A DNA stretch of 64,000 nt from Streptococcus suis (GCF_016775005.1 NZ_JAEUXI010000001.1:186001-250000); one strand, 5' to 3'; numbered from the stretch's first letter, positions 39,641 through 49,120 are shown. Notes: generated by a model not told the origin, from the letters alone. Made by a program: numbers and translations.

Positions 39641-39669
39641 ATTATACACAACACTTTAGATAGATGCAA
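39641..39669 (-). promoter_or_regulatory. Promoter of the cas operon (Pcas9)
   Basis: TTGCAT (39669-39664), a 17-bp spacer and TATAAT (39646-39641). Predicted start near 39634, giving a leader of about 150 nt before cas9. Confidence 0.8.
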
Positions 39670-39696
39670 GAAATTATATATTTTATAAAAAGGATT

Positions 39697-39724
39697 TTGT
39701 TATTGCTGATAATTTTGTTATAAT
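39697..39724 (+). promoter_or_regulatory. Distal tracrRNA promoter (long form)
   Basis: TTGTTA (39697-39702), a 16-bp spacer and TATAAT (39719-39724). Predicted start near 39730, divergent from Pcas9 with the two -35 regions about 28 bp apart. Confidence 0.7.
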
Positions 39725-39729
39725 CAAAA

Positions 39730-39911
39730 GTGATTTGTATTTAGTTTTAGTACTGTGTTGGTTTAGAGTGCAACGATTTTTTATAAAAACTCTTGCAAAT
39801 ATTTGTAAGATGCTATATAATAATTTTGTTGGAACCATTCGAAACAACACAGCGAGTTAAAATAAGGCTTTGTCCGTACTCAATTTTGCGCACCGATTCG
39901 GTGCTTTTTTA
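39730..39911 (+). ncRNA. tracrRNA, long and short forms
   Basis: The short form should start near 39828 and holds the anti-repeat (39831-39865, beginning GGAACCATTCGAAACAAC), the nexus TAAGGCTTTGTCCGT and the terminator hairpin GCACCG-ATT-CGGTGC with T6. The long form from the distal promoter is about 180 nt. Its 5' end is a guide-like ATTTGTATTTA followed by GTTTTAGTACTGTGTTG (39744-39760), which copies the 5' half of the CRISPR repeat with two changes and can pair with the anti-repeat of the same molecule (CTGTGTTG with CAACACAG at 39845-39852, GTTTTA with TAAAAT at 39858-39863). Confidence 0.9.
39793..39821 (+). promoter_or_regulatory. Proximal tracrRNA promoter (short form)
   Basis: TTGCAA (39793-39798), a 17-bp spacer and TATAAT (39816-39821). 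Predicted start near 39828, just before the anti-repeat. Confidence 0.85.
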
Positions 39912-40205
39912 TTTCTGTTTTTATTATATCAAATTTTAAACCGTTTTCAATACATATCTTTGTATCAGCATCTCTAAAATGTGCTTTTTTCTTCATTCCA
40001 TGTTAAACTTATAAGTAAGATTTGAGAACCTATATTCACAGTTCAGTACTTCCATCTAAGGCTAGTTTATCAGCTATTCATCGTTATTTTTTTCAAAATA
40101 CAGTCAGCTTTCTCTCAAAAAACTGCCTTGATTTACAACAAACTACCTCTTATCTAAAAAATACTTTACTTGTGAATTCAGATTCTAGTTAGAAAGCACA
40201 TTATT
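39912..40205. other. Intergenic region between tracrRNA and mnmE
   Basis: AT-rich, with no gene or convincing promoter seen. Positions 40085-40185 resemble the stretch at 49121-49192 (shared TTTTTTCAA.ATACAGTCA, CTCAAAAAACT, ACTTGTGAAT). The mnmE start has no strong Shine-Dalgarno. Confidence 0.4.
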
Positions 40206-41579
40206 ATGATTACCAAAGAATTCGACACTATTACCGCCATTTCCACTCCTCTCGGTGAGGGGGCCATTGGGATTGTCCGCCTGTCTGGGACGGATGCTTT
40301 TGCCATTGCCAGCAAGGTTTTCAAGGGAAAGGACCTAGCAACAGTTCCTAGCCACAGCCTCAACTACGGCCACATTATTGACCCTGCGACGGGGCAAGTG
40401 CTTGATGAGGTCATGATTGGGGCCATGCGTTCACCAAAGACCTTCACGCGCGAAGATGTCATTGAGATTAATACCCACGGAGGCATCGCCGTTACCAACG
40501 AAATTCTCCAGCTCCTGATTCGCCAAGGGGCTCGAATGGCTGAGCCGGGTGAGTTTACCAAGCGTGCCTTTCTCAACGGCCGTGTGGATTTGACCCAGGC
40601 CGAGGCTGTCATGGATGTTATCCGTGCCAAGACCGACAAGGCCATGCACAATGCCGTCCGCCAGCTTGACGGCTCCCTCTCCCAGCTCATCAACGACACC
40701 CGCCAGGAGATTCTCAACACACTGGCACAGGTCGAGGTCAACATCGACTACCCTGAGTACGACGACGTCGAGGAGGCAACGACAGAGCTGGTCCGCGAGA
40801 AAACCCTCCAGTTCCAAGCCCTGTTGGAAAATCTCCTCCGTACTGCACGTCGTGGAAAAATCCTGCGTGAAGGCATCGCAACCGCCATTATCGGTCGTCC
40901 AAATGTAGGAAAATCCAGCCTGCTCAATAATCTTCTCCGCGAGGAAAAAGCCATCGTTACAGACATCGCAGGAACAACCCGCGACGTTATCGAAGAATAC
41001 GTCAACATCAAAGGCGTCCCCCTCAAGCTGATTGATACCGCAGGTATCCGTGAAACAGAAGACATCGTTGAAAAGATCGGTGTGGAACGGTCTAAAAAAG
41101 CCCTTGAGGAGGCCGACCTGATCCTGCTAGTCCTCAACGCATCCGAGCCCCTGACCGAGCAAGACCGCAATCTCCTAGCCATTTCCGATATGGCCAACCG
41201 TATCGTCCTACTCAACAAGACCGACCTGGAAGAGCAGATTGAAACAGACCAACTGCCCGAGGATGTCATCCGCATTTCCGTCTTGAAAAACCAGAATATC
41301 GACCAGATTGAAGAAAAAATCAACCAGCTCTTCTTTGAAAATGCTGGTTTGGTAGAGCAAGATGCCACCTACCTCTCCAATTCCCGCCACATTTCCCTGA
41401 TTGAGCAAGCCGTCCAAAGCCTACAATCTGTCAACGACGGACTGGAAATGGGCATGCCTGTCGACTTGTTACAGGTTGACCTGACACGCTGTTGGCAGAT
41501 TTTGGGAGAGATAACAGGCGATGCTGCACCAGATGAACTCATTACCCAACTCTTTAGCCAATTTTGTCTTGGAAAATAA
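40206..41579 (+). CDS. mnmE: tRNA uridine-5-carboxymethylaminomethyl modification GTPase
   Basis: With MnmG, modifies U34 of certain tRNAs. The 457-residue protein has an N-terminal folate-binding domain ([31 protein letters not shown]), the G domain with P-loop [15 protein letters not shown] (about 227), [20 protein letters not shown] and NKTDLE, and the C-terminal CLGK with the conserved Cys. Base composition in the central part is more GC-rich than in neighbours. Monocistronic, and the ribosome binding site is weak. Confidence 0.96.
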   Translation: MITKEFDTITAISTPLGEGAIGIVRLSGTDAFAIASKVFKGKDLATVPSHSLNYGHIIDPATGQVLDEVMIGAMRSPKTFTREDVIEINTHGGIAVTNEILQLLIRQGARMAEPGEFTKRAFLNGRVDLTQAEAVMDVIRAKTDKAMHNAVRQLDGSLSQLINDTRQEILNTLAQVEVNIDYPEYDDVEEATTELVREKTLQFQALLENLLRTARRGKILREGIATAIIGRPNVGKSSLLNNLLREEKAIVTDIAGTTRDVIEEYVNIKGVPLKLIDTAGIRETEDIVEKIGVERSKKALEEADLILLVLNASEPLTEQDRNLLAISDMANRIVLLNKTDLEEQIETDQLPEDVIRISVLKNQNIDQIEEKINQLFFENAGLVEQDATYLSNSRHISLIEQAVQSLQSVNDGLEMGMPVDLLQVDLTRCWQILGEITGDAAPDELITQLFSQFCLGK

Positions 41580-41581
41580 TT

Positions 41582-41612
41582 CAGTAGCAGATTTTTCTGC
41601 TATTTTTTTTGG
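41582..41612 (+). terminator. Terminator of mnmE
   Basis: AGTAGCAGA, TTT and TCTGCTAT followed by T7. Confidence 0.85.
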
Positions 41613-41671
41613 TGAAATTCTTGCTTTTTTTGTCCTATTGTATTATTATGTTAATAGAAAGAGGTGGTTTT

Positions 41672-42754
41672 ATGAAAAAGTTAATTGCTCTGATTATCAC
41701 ACTGATTATCGCCTGCATTGGCATTCTCTTTTGGAATTTTACCAGTTACAAGCAAGAGCCATTGCCGATCCAGGCAGATGCTGATTTCTACATCGTCCAT
41801 ACCAACGCTATCTCTGCCTATCGCTTAAATGGAGACACTATCGAGACGCTGAAATCAACAAAGATGTGGATTTCGGACCAAATTGCTTGGCGGTCAGCAC
41901 GGACGGTCGATCAGCGCTACCTCATCATGTCAGAAGATGGTGTCAAGTCCTTTGGTGAATCCCTGATTAAGCTCGATTTTCAGGATGCTACCATACAACG
42001 CCGGGCAACCCGTCATTTTTCTCATGTAACAGGGACAGATGGCAAGTATTTCTATACCAATGATTACGGTCAATTGACTAAGTTTGATACCGACCTCAAG
42101 GAAGTCAAGGCTCATGTTTTTAAGGAAGACCATTTTCCTGAGCAAAACATCAATGTATACAAAGATAAGATTTACATGACAGGCTCCATCCGAACTTCAA
42201 AGCCTGGGGAAGATTGGAACGCCAAAAATGTTCTCTTTATTTTTGACAAGGAAAATTTGGATCTACTTGATACTGTCGAGATTGATCAAGACCTATCAAC
42301 TATCAATAGCCAGATTGTGGGCGACAAACTCTACCTTCCAATTGCAGCTTATCAAGAAGACCAGCAAAACTTTATTCGCTCCTATGATATAGCAGTCTTT
42401 CAACTGGATACGCTTGACATGCAAAAAATTACTTTAGATACCCATAGCCCTGAGGTTATCCATCCAATTGAAGATCAAGACCTGCTTTTTATTGAACATA
42501 GTAGCTATGAGCACGGTCAGTTGCTCGCAACTATCTACGACACCAAAACGGGACAAGAATCGCTGCATGATTTTTCACAGTTTGACCCTGATGGTAGTTA
42601 CTGGATTTCTTCTGTCAAACAGGTCGATGCGGAACGCTTGGTCATCACAATTGGCGACCATCTTCTACTCTACAACTGGAAAACAAAAACAGTACTTAGT
42701 CAAGTAAGGACCGAATTTGAAGCCATTAGTGGCCTTTGGTGGGCAAACAACTAA
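41672..42754 (+). CDS. Hypothetical membrane-anchored or secreted protein, beta-rich
   Basis: A 360-residue protein with a single N-terminal hydrophobic segment (MKKLIALIITLIIACIGILF) and then an extracytoplasmic domain. There is no typical lipobox or LPXTG motif. The body has repeated YLPI/DKENLDLLDTVEI-type beta hairpins and short motifs such as DGKYFYTNDYGQLTKFDTDL, suggesting a beta-propeller-like fold; this is inference only. The start follows AGAGGTGG at 4 nt; an upstream in-frame start inside the mnmE terminator is rejected. I do not recognise a family. Confidence 0.65.
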   Translation: MKKLIALIITLIIACIGILFWNFTSYKQEPLPIQADADFYIVHTNAISAYRLNGDTIETLKSTKMWISDQIAWRSARTVDQRYLIMSEDGVKSFGESLIKLDFQDATIQRRATRHFSHVTGTDGKYFYTNDYGQLTKFDTDLKEVKAHVFKEDHFPEQNINVYKDKIYMTGSIRTSKPGEDWNAKNVLFIFDKENLDLLDTVEIDQDLSTINSQIVGDKLYLPIAAYQEDQQNFIRSYDIAVFQLDTLDMQKITLDTHSPEVIHPIEDQDLLFIEHSSYEHGQLLATIYDTKTGQESLHDFSQFDPDGSYWISSVKQVDAERLVITIGDHLLLYNWKTKTVLSQVRTEFEAISGLWWANN

Positions 42755-42801
42755 GTTTGTTATAAGTAAAATTTCCACGTATTTCCTATCTGTGGTAAAT
42801 G

Positions 42802-42840
42802 AAACACCTAGAAAGTTTAAACTTTCTAGGTGTTTTTGCT
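42802..42840. terminator. Bidirectional terminator
   Basis: A perfect inverted repeat AACACCTAGAAAGTTT / AAACTTTCTAGGTGTT followed by TTTG, between the convergent hypothetical gene and the flotillin gene. Confidence 0.75.
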
Positions 42841-42910
42841 TGTGTTGCGATGCAAATCCTCCACCAGTAAACTACAAGGTGGCTGATCGTGATGAAGATT
42901 TCACAGAGAT

Positions 42911-44365
42911 TTATTTGTCTATTTTCTGATCTTCCTGACTAGCTAGTCCATTTGAGATAGCTCGGCCAGTCAAAGTCGCTGTGATCAAATCACGGACATT
43001 GAGTCCCAGTCCTTCTGTTGTTTTATCCATAGTCGTCATCAAGTCGCCCACCATCTTAGAAGCATTGCCTTCGCCATACATGGTAATTTTATCGACATTT
43101 CCAAGTGGAGCAGCGATATTCTTGGCGATTTCTGGAAGAACATTGACTACCATTTCTGTCACCGCTGCATCATTAAACTTAGCCATGGCATCTGCTTTCT
43201 TGCTGAGACCTTCTGCTTCGGCTTCAAGTTTCAATCTGATGGCTTCGGCTTCAGCACGTCCTTTGGCCTCAATCCCTGCTGCTTCTTGCTCCGCAGCATA
43301 CTTAGCAGCTTCGGCACGCGCCTTTTGAGCCTCTGCTTCTTTTTGCGTTTCGTAGAGTTCAGCTTCAGCTTTTCGTTGGCGTTCAATCAAATCCGCTTCT
43401 GCTGCTTGTTGTCGAGCATATTTTTCAGCTTCGGCTTGCTTGCGGATGGTTGCAGATAGTTCTTGCTCACGGACTTTTACTTCTTCAGCCTTGACTTCTG
43501 CTTCTTTTTGTTGCTTGACGATATTGGCTTCCGCTGTCGCCCGTTCGATCTCCTTACGCTGTGCTTGTTCTTCAATGCCATAGGCTGCATTGGCTTGGGC
43601 TAGTTGGACATCTGCCTGCCGTTTGAGATTGGCTTGTTCGATGGCCAGTTCATTTTGTTTTTTTGCGATTTCCAAATCAGCGGCGACACGCGCATCGTTG
43701 GCTGCCTTATCTTCTCGGGCACGAACTTCCGCCTGCTCACGCTCTGCTTTTGCACGGGCATTTGCAGCATCTTTTTGGATGGTCACAATGTTGTCAATCC
43801 CTAGGTTTTTAATCACATCATTGTCGTCTGTGAAGGATTGGACGGTAAAGGCAATGATTTCTAGCCCCATCTTGGCAAGATCGGGAGCAGCATTTGACTG
43901 GACCTTTTCTGCAAAGGCTTGGCGGTTGTTGACCATGTCTCGCAGTTCCATCTGGCCGATGATTTCACGCAGATTTCCTTCCAAAACATCTTGAATGGAT
44001 GCAGAAATGTCCGCCGTTTTCCAGTTAAGGAAGTTTTGGGCCGCTGCATTGAGTAATTCTTCGGTCACACCGACCTTGACTTTAACTACTGCATCTGCTT
44101 TGACGTTGATAAAATCAAGAGTAGGCACAAAGTCTGTTGTCTGAACATCTGTTGAAAACTGTTCAATGGAGACATAGGACCGCTTTTCAATAAATGGAAT
44201 CATGAAACCAGAACGTCCAATTAAGGTTCTTGGCTTCCGCAAGCCTGTGATGACAATGGCTTCATTGGGTTTTGCTGAAACGTATCCTAGGGCAAACAGG
44301 ATGATAAATCCGATAATCACCAATAGGGGAACAAAAATGGTCATGAGGGTTGTTACGATTTCCAT
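42911..44365 (-). CDS. Flotillin-like SPFH-domain protein
   Basis: A 484-residue membrane scaffold protein of functional membrane microdomains. It has an N-terminal hydrophobic segment (about 8-28), the SPFH/band-7 domain (about 30-200, including GRSGFMIPFIEKRSYVSIEQF), a long Ala/Glu/Lys coiled coil with repeated EAE/KAE units (about 210-390), and the flotillin C-terminal segment. It follows the TPM and LemA-like genes on the same strand, so it is the last gene of a membrane-stress-like operon. Confidence 0.93.
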   Translation of the reverse strand: MEIVTTLMTIFVPLLVIIGFIILFALGYVSAKPNEAIVITGLRKPRTLIGRSGFMIPFIEKRSYVSIEQFSTDVQTTDFVPTLDFINVKADAVVKVKVGVTEELLNAAAQNFLNWKTADISASIQDVLEGNLREIIGQMELRDMVNNRQAFAEKVQSNAAPDLAKMGLEIIAFTVQSFTDDNDVIKNLGIDNIVTIQKDAANARAKAEREQAEVRAREDKAANDARVAADLEIAKKQNELAIEQANLKRQADVQLAQANAAYGIEEQAQRKEIERATAEANIVKQQKEAEVKAEEVKVREQELSATIRKQAEAEKYARQQAAEADLIERQRKAEAELYETQKEAEAQKARAEAAKYAAEQEAAGIEAKGRAEAEAIRLKLEAEAEGLSKKADAMAKFNDAAVTEMVVNVLPEIAKNIAAPLGNVDKITMYGEGNASKMVGDLMTTMDKTTEGLGLNVRDLITATLTGRAISNGLASQEDQKIDK

Positions 44366-44395
44366 AATCTTTCCTTTCTATTCTTGTCTGGTAAA

Positions 44396-44923
44396 TCATT
44401 GAGGGTAATAGGCTTCCTCTTCCATCGAGCTGAGTGGAGTGAGGAGGTTTGTTGGAAATTGGCTCTTAAACTCCTGAAAAGCTTGAAGGCTTTGGTTGTA
44501 GCTACGTGCTGCCGCCTCGAGAGTGGTCGCTGACTCTGTAATGTCATCCGCCAGTTCCATGGCCTTGACTTCCATGACGGTCGCCGCCTCTTGGTCAACT
44601 GCTTGCGCTAATGAAACAAGACTTTTAGAAAGATCTGCACTTGCCTGCCAATAAGAGGCGCTATACTTTGGTGCTGCATTTTCAAATACATCCTGGCACT
44701 CTGTCACTTCTTTGATAAGTTCTGGACGGACCTGCAAATTCTCGGCGGTTGCTAACAAGCTTGGAAGCAAGTGATACTGTCGCTCTATGGGAGCAATTAA
44801 ATCCACTTGCGCAAGCTGAACTTGATTCTTTGCTTCTGAAACCTGTAAATAAGACCAGGTCAAAAAGCCTACTATTCCAAATAGAGTCAAGCCTGCTAGA
44901 AAAAATATATATACTTTCTTCAT
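44396..44923 (-). CDS. LemA-family protein
   Basis: A 175-residue protein with one N-terminal TM (about 5-25) and a helical domain matching LemA: VQLAQVDLIAPIERQYHLLPSLLATAENL and, near the end, AARSYNQSLQAFQEFKSQFPTNLL. GGGAGGAG lies 5 nt before the ATG. LemA and TPM genes commonly occur together; their function is unclear. A second LemA-like gene lies at 25200-25904. Confidence 0.75.
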   Translation of the reverse strand: MKKVYIFFLAGLTLFGIVGFLTWSYLQVSEAKNQVQLAQVDLIAPIERQYHLLPSLLATAENLQVRPELIKEVTECQDVFENAAPKYSASYWQASADLSKSLVSLAQAVDQEAATVMEVKAMELADDITESATTLEAAARSYNQSLQAFQEFKSQFPTNLLTPLSSMEEEAYYPQ

Positions 44924-44937
44924 CTTGCTCCTCCCTT

Positions 44938-45684
44938 CTATCTTCCCATATCAGCTCGGCCATCACTAGCTGAATCACTCGTCCAACTTGGACTCTCTAG
45001 GGTTGTCTTATCTGACTGGTTGGGAGAGGAGGAAAAATGATCAAAGGGAATCCAAAGAAATTGGCCTGCATCTCCCTTTTTCCTAGCTGACTGATCCATG
45101 ACAATAGCAAAGGTTAAAAAGGCTCCTAAAACAAGCAAGGGCAAATAAGTTGATAACTGCTGGTAGACACTTTTTTCTTCTACTTGGAGAGTCGTTTTCC
45201 CAAAAACTTGCTCTTCGATTGCGGCCAGCAACTGTAAGCTTACCTTGTCAAGCTCGCCTTCTTGAAACTTCTCTTGAACAGATGCCAAGATATTCGTTAT
45301 TTCTTCTTCCGTCAAAAACGTTTGGAGCCGGTCGCTGATTTGTAGGTGAACTTGCTGGTCTTTCCTAGCCATGATCACCAGAACAGCCGATGATTGCTCT
45401 GCCTGTCCCTGCCAATCAGCTAGAAGCCTGCTAGCCTTAGAAGCAAGGTCGGCATCCACTTGGTCCGTCACATAGTACCAAACTCGAAGAGGCTGCCCTG
45501 CTTGCTCCCAGCCCTGGTTTTGCTGGTCAATGGTCTGCTTGGTCTCTTCGGAAAGATAGGACTGGGGATCCTTCACCATGCTCGCCACTGGCTTTTCCAA
45601 ATCGGTATCTGCAACCACGGGGGGGCCTAACCAAATCAGCAAGGCAGAAAGCATAGAAAAACAAAACAAGAAGATTTTTTTCAT
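44938..45684 (-). CDS. TPM-domain (YgcG/Psb32-like) membrane protein
   Basis: A 248-residue protein with a signal-like N-terminus (about 1-24), a TPM domain (about 40-160) including VLVIMARKDQQVHLQISDRLQTFLTEEEI, one TM helix (about 183-200), and a Ser/Asp-rich C-terminal tail. AAGGAGG is 8 nt before the ATG. It is first in the TPM-LemA-flotillin operon. Family members often act at the membrane with LemA or rhomboid proteins. Confidence 0.8.
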   Translation of the reverse strand: MKKIFLFCFSMLSALLIWLGPPVVADTDLEKPVASMVKDPQSYLSEETKQTIDQQNQGWEQAGQPLRVWYYVTDQVDADLASKASRLLADWQGQAEQSSAVLVIMARKDQQVHLQISDRLQTFLTEEEITNILASVQEKFQEGELDKVSLQLLAAIEEQVFGKTTLQVEEKSVYQQLSTYLPLLVLGAFLTFAIVMDQSARKKGDAGQFLWIPFDHFSSSPNQSDKTTLESPSWTSDSASDGRADMGR

Positions 45685-45716
45685 CGTTGGAAACCTCCTT
45701 TCTCCTTTTTTATATC

Positions 45717-45743
45717 ATTATACCATTTTTTCTGAGTTGTAAA
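45717..45743 (-). promoter_or_regulatory. Promoter of the TPM-LemA-flotillin operon
   Basis: TTTACA (45743-45738), a short 15-bp spacer and the extended TGGTATAAT (45722-45717). Confidence 0.55.
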
Positions 45744-45814
45744 CTGGATTTATATGTCTTTTTTCATACAAAAAAACAGCTGTTAAATGACAACTGACTA
45801 AAACTTTCTCGCTT

Positions 45815-46058
45815 CTTAATTTTCAAGCCCATAATTCAAGGCCCCCGAACCTATTTTCGATCGTGTATTTCTAGGCGAAATGATTCAAGGTCCACTGGAC
45901 CTGTTTTCGCTCGTGTATTTCTAGGCGAAATGATTCAAGGTCCCCCGGACCTGTTTTCGCTCGTGTATTTCTAGGCGAAATGATTCAAGGTCCCCCGGAC
46001 CTGTTTTCGCTCGTGTATTTCTAGGCGAAAAGATAAAAAGGTCCCCCGGACCTTTTTA
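45815..46058. repeat. Tandem 50-bp family-1 repeats and pepV terminator
   Basis: Four units with an exact 50-bp period (the segment CTGTTTTCGC recurs at 45901, 45951 and 46001, with a diverged copy before). Each unit holds a TTTCGC/GCGAAA hairpin with the loop TCGTGTATTTCTAG and a GGTCC/GGACC hairpin. The last hairpin (46038-46058) has A/T-rich flanks, contains the pepV stop codon in its stem, and is a good pepV terminator. Confidence 0.85.
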
Positions 46059-47456
46059 TTTAATCAGTTCATAGATAGCTTCTGCGTAAATGGCAGCGGC
46101 GCGGTAGAGCTGCTCCACTTCGATAAATTCGTTGGCTTGGTGCATGGTGTTGACATCGCCTGGGAACATAGCTCCGTAGGCAACACCACGTTTGAGCAAG
46201 CGGCCGAATGTTCCGCCACCGATCACTTGTTCGTGACCTTTCAAGCCTGTGTGTTTTTCATAAACAGACAAGAGGGTTGCAACCATTGGGTCATCGATTG
46301 GGCAATAATGTGGGGTATGACCATGTTCAGACAAGCTGACAGCTTCCACGCCAAGTTTTTCCAAACCAGCCTTGATGGTTTCTGGGTTGGTATTTTTTGG
46401 ATAACGGAAGTTGAGGGCAATGGTGTTGTCAGATGAAGTTTCTTCAAACTTAAAGACACCTGCGTTCATAGAAAGAGCTCCCATCTGCTCATCGTAGATG
46501 GCTACGCCGAGTTTCTTAGCGTCATGGTCTTCCAGAAGGACTTGTCCTGCTAAGTCAAGATAGGCTTTGGCTGCTCCGTCAAAGGCGAATTGGCTGAGGA
46601 ATTTAGCCAAGTAAGTTGCTCCGTTGACACCTTCTTCTGGGGTTGAACCGTGGGCTGATTTTCCGATGACGGTGACTTGAACTTGACCGTTTTCAAGGTT
46701 TTCCGCGTCAGCTTGTAGGCCGTAAGTAGCTGTGAATTCTGCCAACTTGCTGTCCAGGTCTGCTAGGTCGCCAGAGATGATAGCTGTCGCAGACTCAGGC
46801 ACCATGTTCTCACGCAAACCGCCTGCGAAGGAATGCAGTTTAGCAGCTCCGCTATTTTCCCCCGCAAAATGAAGATAAGCTGTGATATTGCCCTTTTCGC
46901 CGTTGATAATCGGGAACTCGGCATCTGGAGAAAATCCGAAATCTGGCAGGGGAAGGCCGACGTGCTCGAAGTAATAATCCATGTCTGCCCAGCCCGACTC
47001 TTCGTCGGTACCAACAATGAAGCGGACTTTTTTAGAGGTCGGAAGGCCCAACTCCTTGATGATTTTCAAGCCGTAGTAACAAGCCATGGTTGGCCCCTTG
47101 TCGTCAGAGGAACCGCGGGCAAAGAGCTTGCCGTCGATGATTTGCGGCTCGTATGGGTCGGTGTTCCAACCGCTTCCTGCCGGCACAACGTCCAAGTGAC
47201 CGAAGATACCGAGGACTTCGTCGCCCTCGCCAAACTCAAAGTGACCTGCGTAGTTGTCAACGTTCTTGGTTGGATAACCATCACGCTGAGCGATTTCCAA
47301 GAACTTGTCCAAGGCACGCACTGGGCCAGGTCCAAATGGATGCTGGGTATCTGCCTGGCTGTCGTCACGCTCAGAATTGATGCGTAAAAGGTCAAAGAGG
47401 TCCGCTAGAAACTCATCTTTGCGTTTGTCAAACTCTGCTCTAAAATTTACTGTCAT
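46056..47456 (-). CDS. pepV: Dipeptidase PepV
   Basis: An M20-family metallopeptidase that cleaves unsubstituted dipeptides in the cytoplasm. The 466-residue product has FGHLDVVPAGSGW (metal His/Asp), ARGSSDDKGPTMA (bridging Asp), GTDEESGWADM (catalytic Glu and metal Glu), and the C-terminal HQANEFIEVE His ligand. AAGGAGA is 5 nt before the ATG. Monocistronic, flanked on both sides by repeat-filled spacers. Confidence 0.94.
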   Translation of the reverse strand: MTVNFRAEFDKRKDEFLADLFDLLRINSERDDSQADTQHPFGPGPVRALDKFLEIAQRDGYPTKNVDNYAGHFEFGEGDEVLGIFGHLDVVPAGSGWNTDPYEPQIIDGKLFARGSSDDKGPTMACYYGLKIIKELGLPTSKKVRFIVGTDEESGWADMDYYFEHVGLPLPDFGFSPDAEFPIINGEKGNITAYLHFAGENSGAAKLHSFAGGLRENMVPESATAIISGDLADLDSKLAEFTATYGLQADAENLENGQVQVTVIGKSAHGSTPEEGVNGATYLAKFLSQFAFDGAAKAYLDLAGQVLLEDHDAKKLGVAIYDEQMGALSMNAGVFKFEETSSDNTIALNFRYPKNTNPETIKAGLEKLGVEAVSLSEHGHTPHYCPIDDPMVATLLSVYEKHTGLKGHEQVIGGGTFGRLLKRGVAYGAMFPGDVNTMHQANEFIEVEQLYRAAAIYAEAIYELIK

Positions 47457-47800
47457 ATGTTCTCCTTTTCAGTATCGTCATTTGGTTTATCTTTTATTAC
47501 GTCGACGCAAGTAGAAACTTCGTTTCCCTATTTCCAACTTCAAATAATTTCATCATTATTTGAACTCGTTTTGCCGTACTTCAGTTATGCCTGCGGCTGT
47601 TGACACAAACTTCGTTTGTTTCATCTCCGACCTTCAAAGTTTCCCCGAACAGTTGTTGACACAAACTCTGTTTGTTTCATTTCCAACCTTCAACAGTCAC
47701 TACTCTGACTGTTGAAGCTAGTAATAAAAGTAAACCAAAAGACTAGATTAAAGTAAGTCTATTTTATCACAAAATGAAAGAGATTTCAGAATTGAAACAA
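47457..47800. repeat. Degenerate repeats between pepV and sstT
   Basis: A gene-free gap holding several short inverted repeats: ACAAAC/GTTTGT twice (near 47610 and 47660), CAAATAAT/ATTATTTG (near 47540-47562) and TTCAACAGTC/GACTGTTGAA (near 47690-47716). Loops resemble family 1 but no clean module is intact. The pepV promoter was not clearly identified. Confidence 0.5.
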
Positions 47801-47829
47801 TGAAAAAAAGTTGGTCTCCCAACTTCTTT
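47799..47829 (-). terminator. Terminator of sstT
   Basis: AGTTGG, GAGA and CCAACT followed by T7 on the minus strand. Confidence 0.85.
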
Positions 47830-49035
47830 CTATTTTTTCCAAGCAGAGCGTTCTGCTACAACTGTAAACAAAACATCGGTTGATGAGTTGAGGGCTGTTT
47901 CACAAGAGTCCTGAATCACTCCGACCACAAATCCGACTCCAACTACTTGCATGGCTAACTCATTTGGAATGCCAAAAAGACTACATGCTACTGGGATGAG
48001 GAGAAGCGAGCCACCTGCTACCCCAGATGCTCCTGCTGCTGATAGTGATGCAACAACGGATAAAAGAAGAGCTGAGCTGAAATCAACACTGATGCCAAGT
48101 GTATGAACAGCTGCCATTGTTAAAATATTGATTGTAATGGCAGCCCCAGCCATATTGACAGTCGCACCTAAGGGAATAGAAACGGAGTAGGTATCTGGAT
48201 CAACTCCCAAACGTTTTGCCAACTGCATATTGACGGGAATATTGGCTGCTGAACTTCTTGTGAAAAAAGCAGTTACACCGCTAACACGGAGACATTCCAA
48301 TACCAAAGGGTACGGATTTTTTCTCATGACCATAAATGCAATCAAGGGATTGACCACCAGAGCGACAAAAGCCATGCTGCCAACTAATACTAGTAATAAA
48401 ACTCCGTAATTCTTAAGAGCTGCCAATCCATTATTTGCGACTGTGTCAAAAACCAAGCCTAAAATTCCGAATGGTGCAAGACCAATAATCCAACTGACCA
48501 CTTTTGAGGTTACTTCCGCTGTTGATTGCAATAAATCCTTGGTGTGTTGACTCGCATTCCGAAAGGCAAGTCCGAATATCGCTGCCCAAGTCAAAACACC
48601 AATATAGTTGGCATTCACAAGCGCATTGATTGGATTGTCAACAATGTTCAATAGTAAGTCTTGAAATACTTCTGAAATCCCCTGGGGTGGTGAAATTTCT
48701 GTCGCAGTTGCCTCGGTAAGAACCAATTTTAATGGAAATAGGTAGCTAGCGATAACAGCAACACTCGCAGCTGCAAACGTGCCAATCAGATACAGGAAAA
48801 GGATAGTTCGAATATTGCTTTTTTGACCATCAGGTGCCTGAGACAGGGCGTGGGCAACCAGTGTCAATACCAAAAGTGGTGCAATAGCTTTCAAAGCTCC
48901 AACAAAGAGACTTCCTAAGAGAGAAATCATCGTAAACTGAGGCACACTCAATCCCAAGACTAATCCTAAAACGACCCCAATACTGATTTTCCGAATTAAA
49001 CTCATCTTTTTCCAAATAGAAATTATATTTTTCAA
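47830..49035 (-). CDS. sstT: Serine/threonine:Na+ symporter SstT
   Basis: A DAACS-family sodium-coupled serine/threonine importer. The 401-residue product has eight or more TM helices and the family's re-entrant and substrate motifs, including [37 protein letters not shown] and [14 protein letters not shown]. The start is a TTG at 49035 ([10 protein letters not shown]), with GGAGG 7 nt upstream. The longer ATG-like reading at 49092 would span the -10 region and is rejected. Confidence 0.92.
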   Translation of the reverse strand: MKNIISIWKKMSLIRKISIGVVLGLVLGLSVPQFTMISLLGSLFVGALKAIAPLLVLTLVAHALSQAPDGQKSNIRTILFLYLIGTFAAASVAVIASYLFPLKLVLTEATATEISPPQGISEVFQDLLLNIVDNPINALVNANYIGVLTWAAIFGLAFRNASQHTKDLLQSTAEVTSKVVSWIIGLAPFGILGLVFDTVANNGLAALKNYGVLLLVLVGSMAFVALVVNPLIAFMVMRKNPYPLVLECLRVSGVTAFFTRSSAANIPVNMQLAKRLGVDPDTYSVSIPLGATVNMAGAAITINILTMAAVHTLGISVDFSSALLLSVVASLSAAGASGVAGGSLLLIPVACSLFGIPNELAMQVVGVGFVVGVIQDSCETALNSSTDVLFTVVAERSAWKK

Positions 49036-49063
49036 GCAATTACCTCCAAACAAACATTTTTCC

Positions 49064-49092
49064 ATATTAGCAGAAAAACGAACGTTGGTCAA
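49064..49092 (-). promoter_or_regulatory. Promoter of sstT
   Basis: TTGACC (49092-49087), a 17-bp spacer and TAATAT (49069-49064). Confidence 0.65.
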
Positions 49093-49120
49093 TAGAATAA
49101 AAAACGAGTATGGGCTAGAG

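Noticed and set aside
43590-43994. Plus-strand ORFs opposite the flotillin coiled coil
   Set aside because: Ser/Ala-rich frames caused by the Ala/Glu/Lys coiled-coil codons; no start signals.
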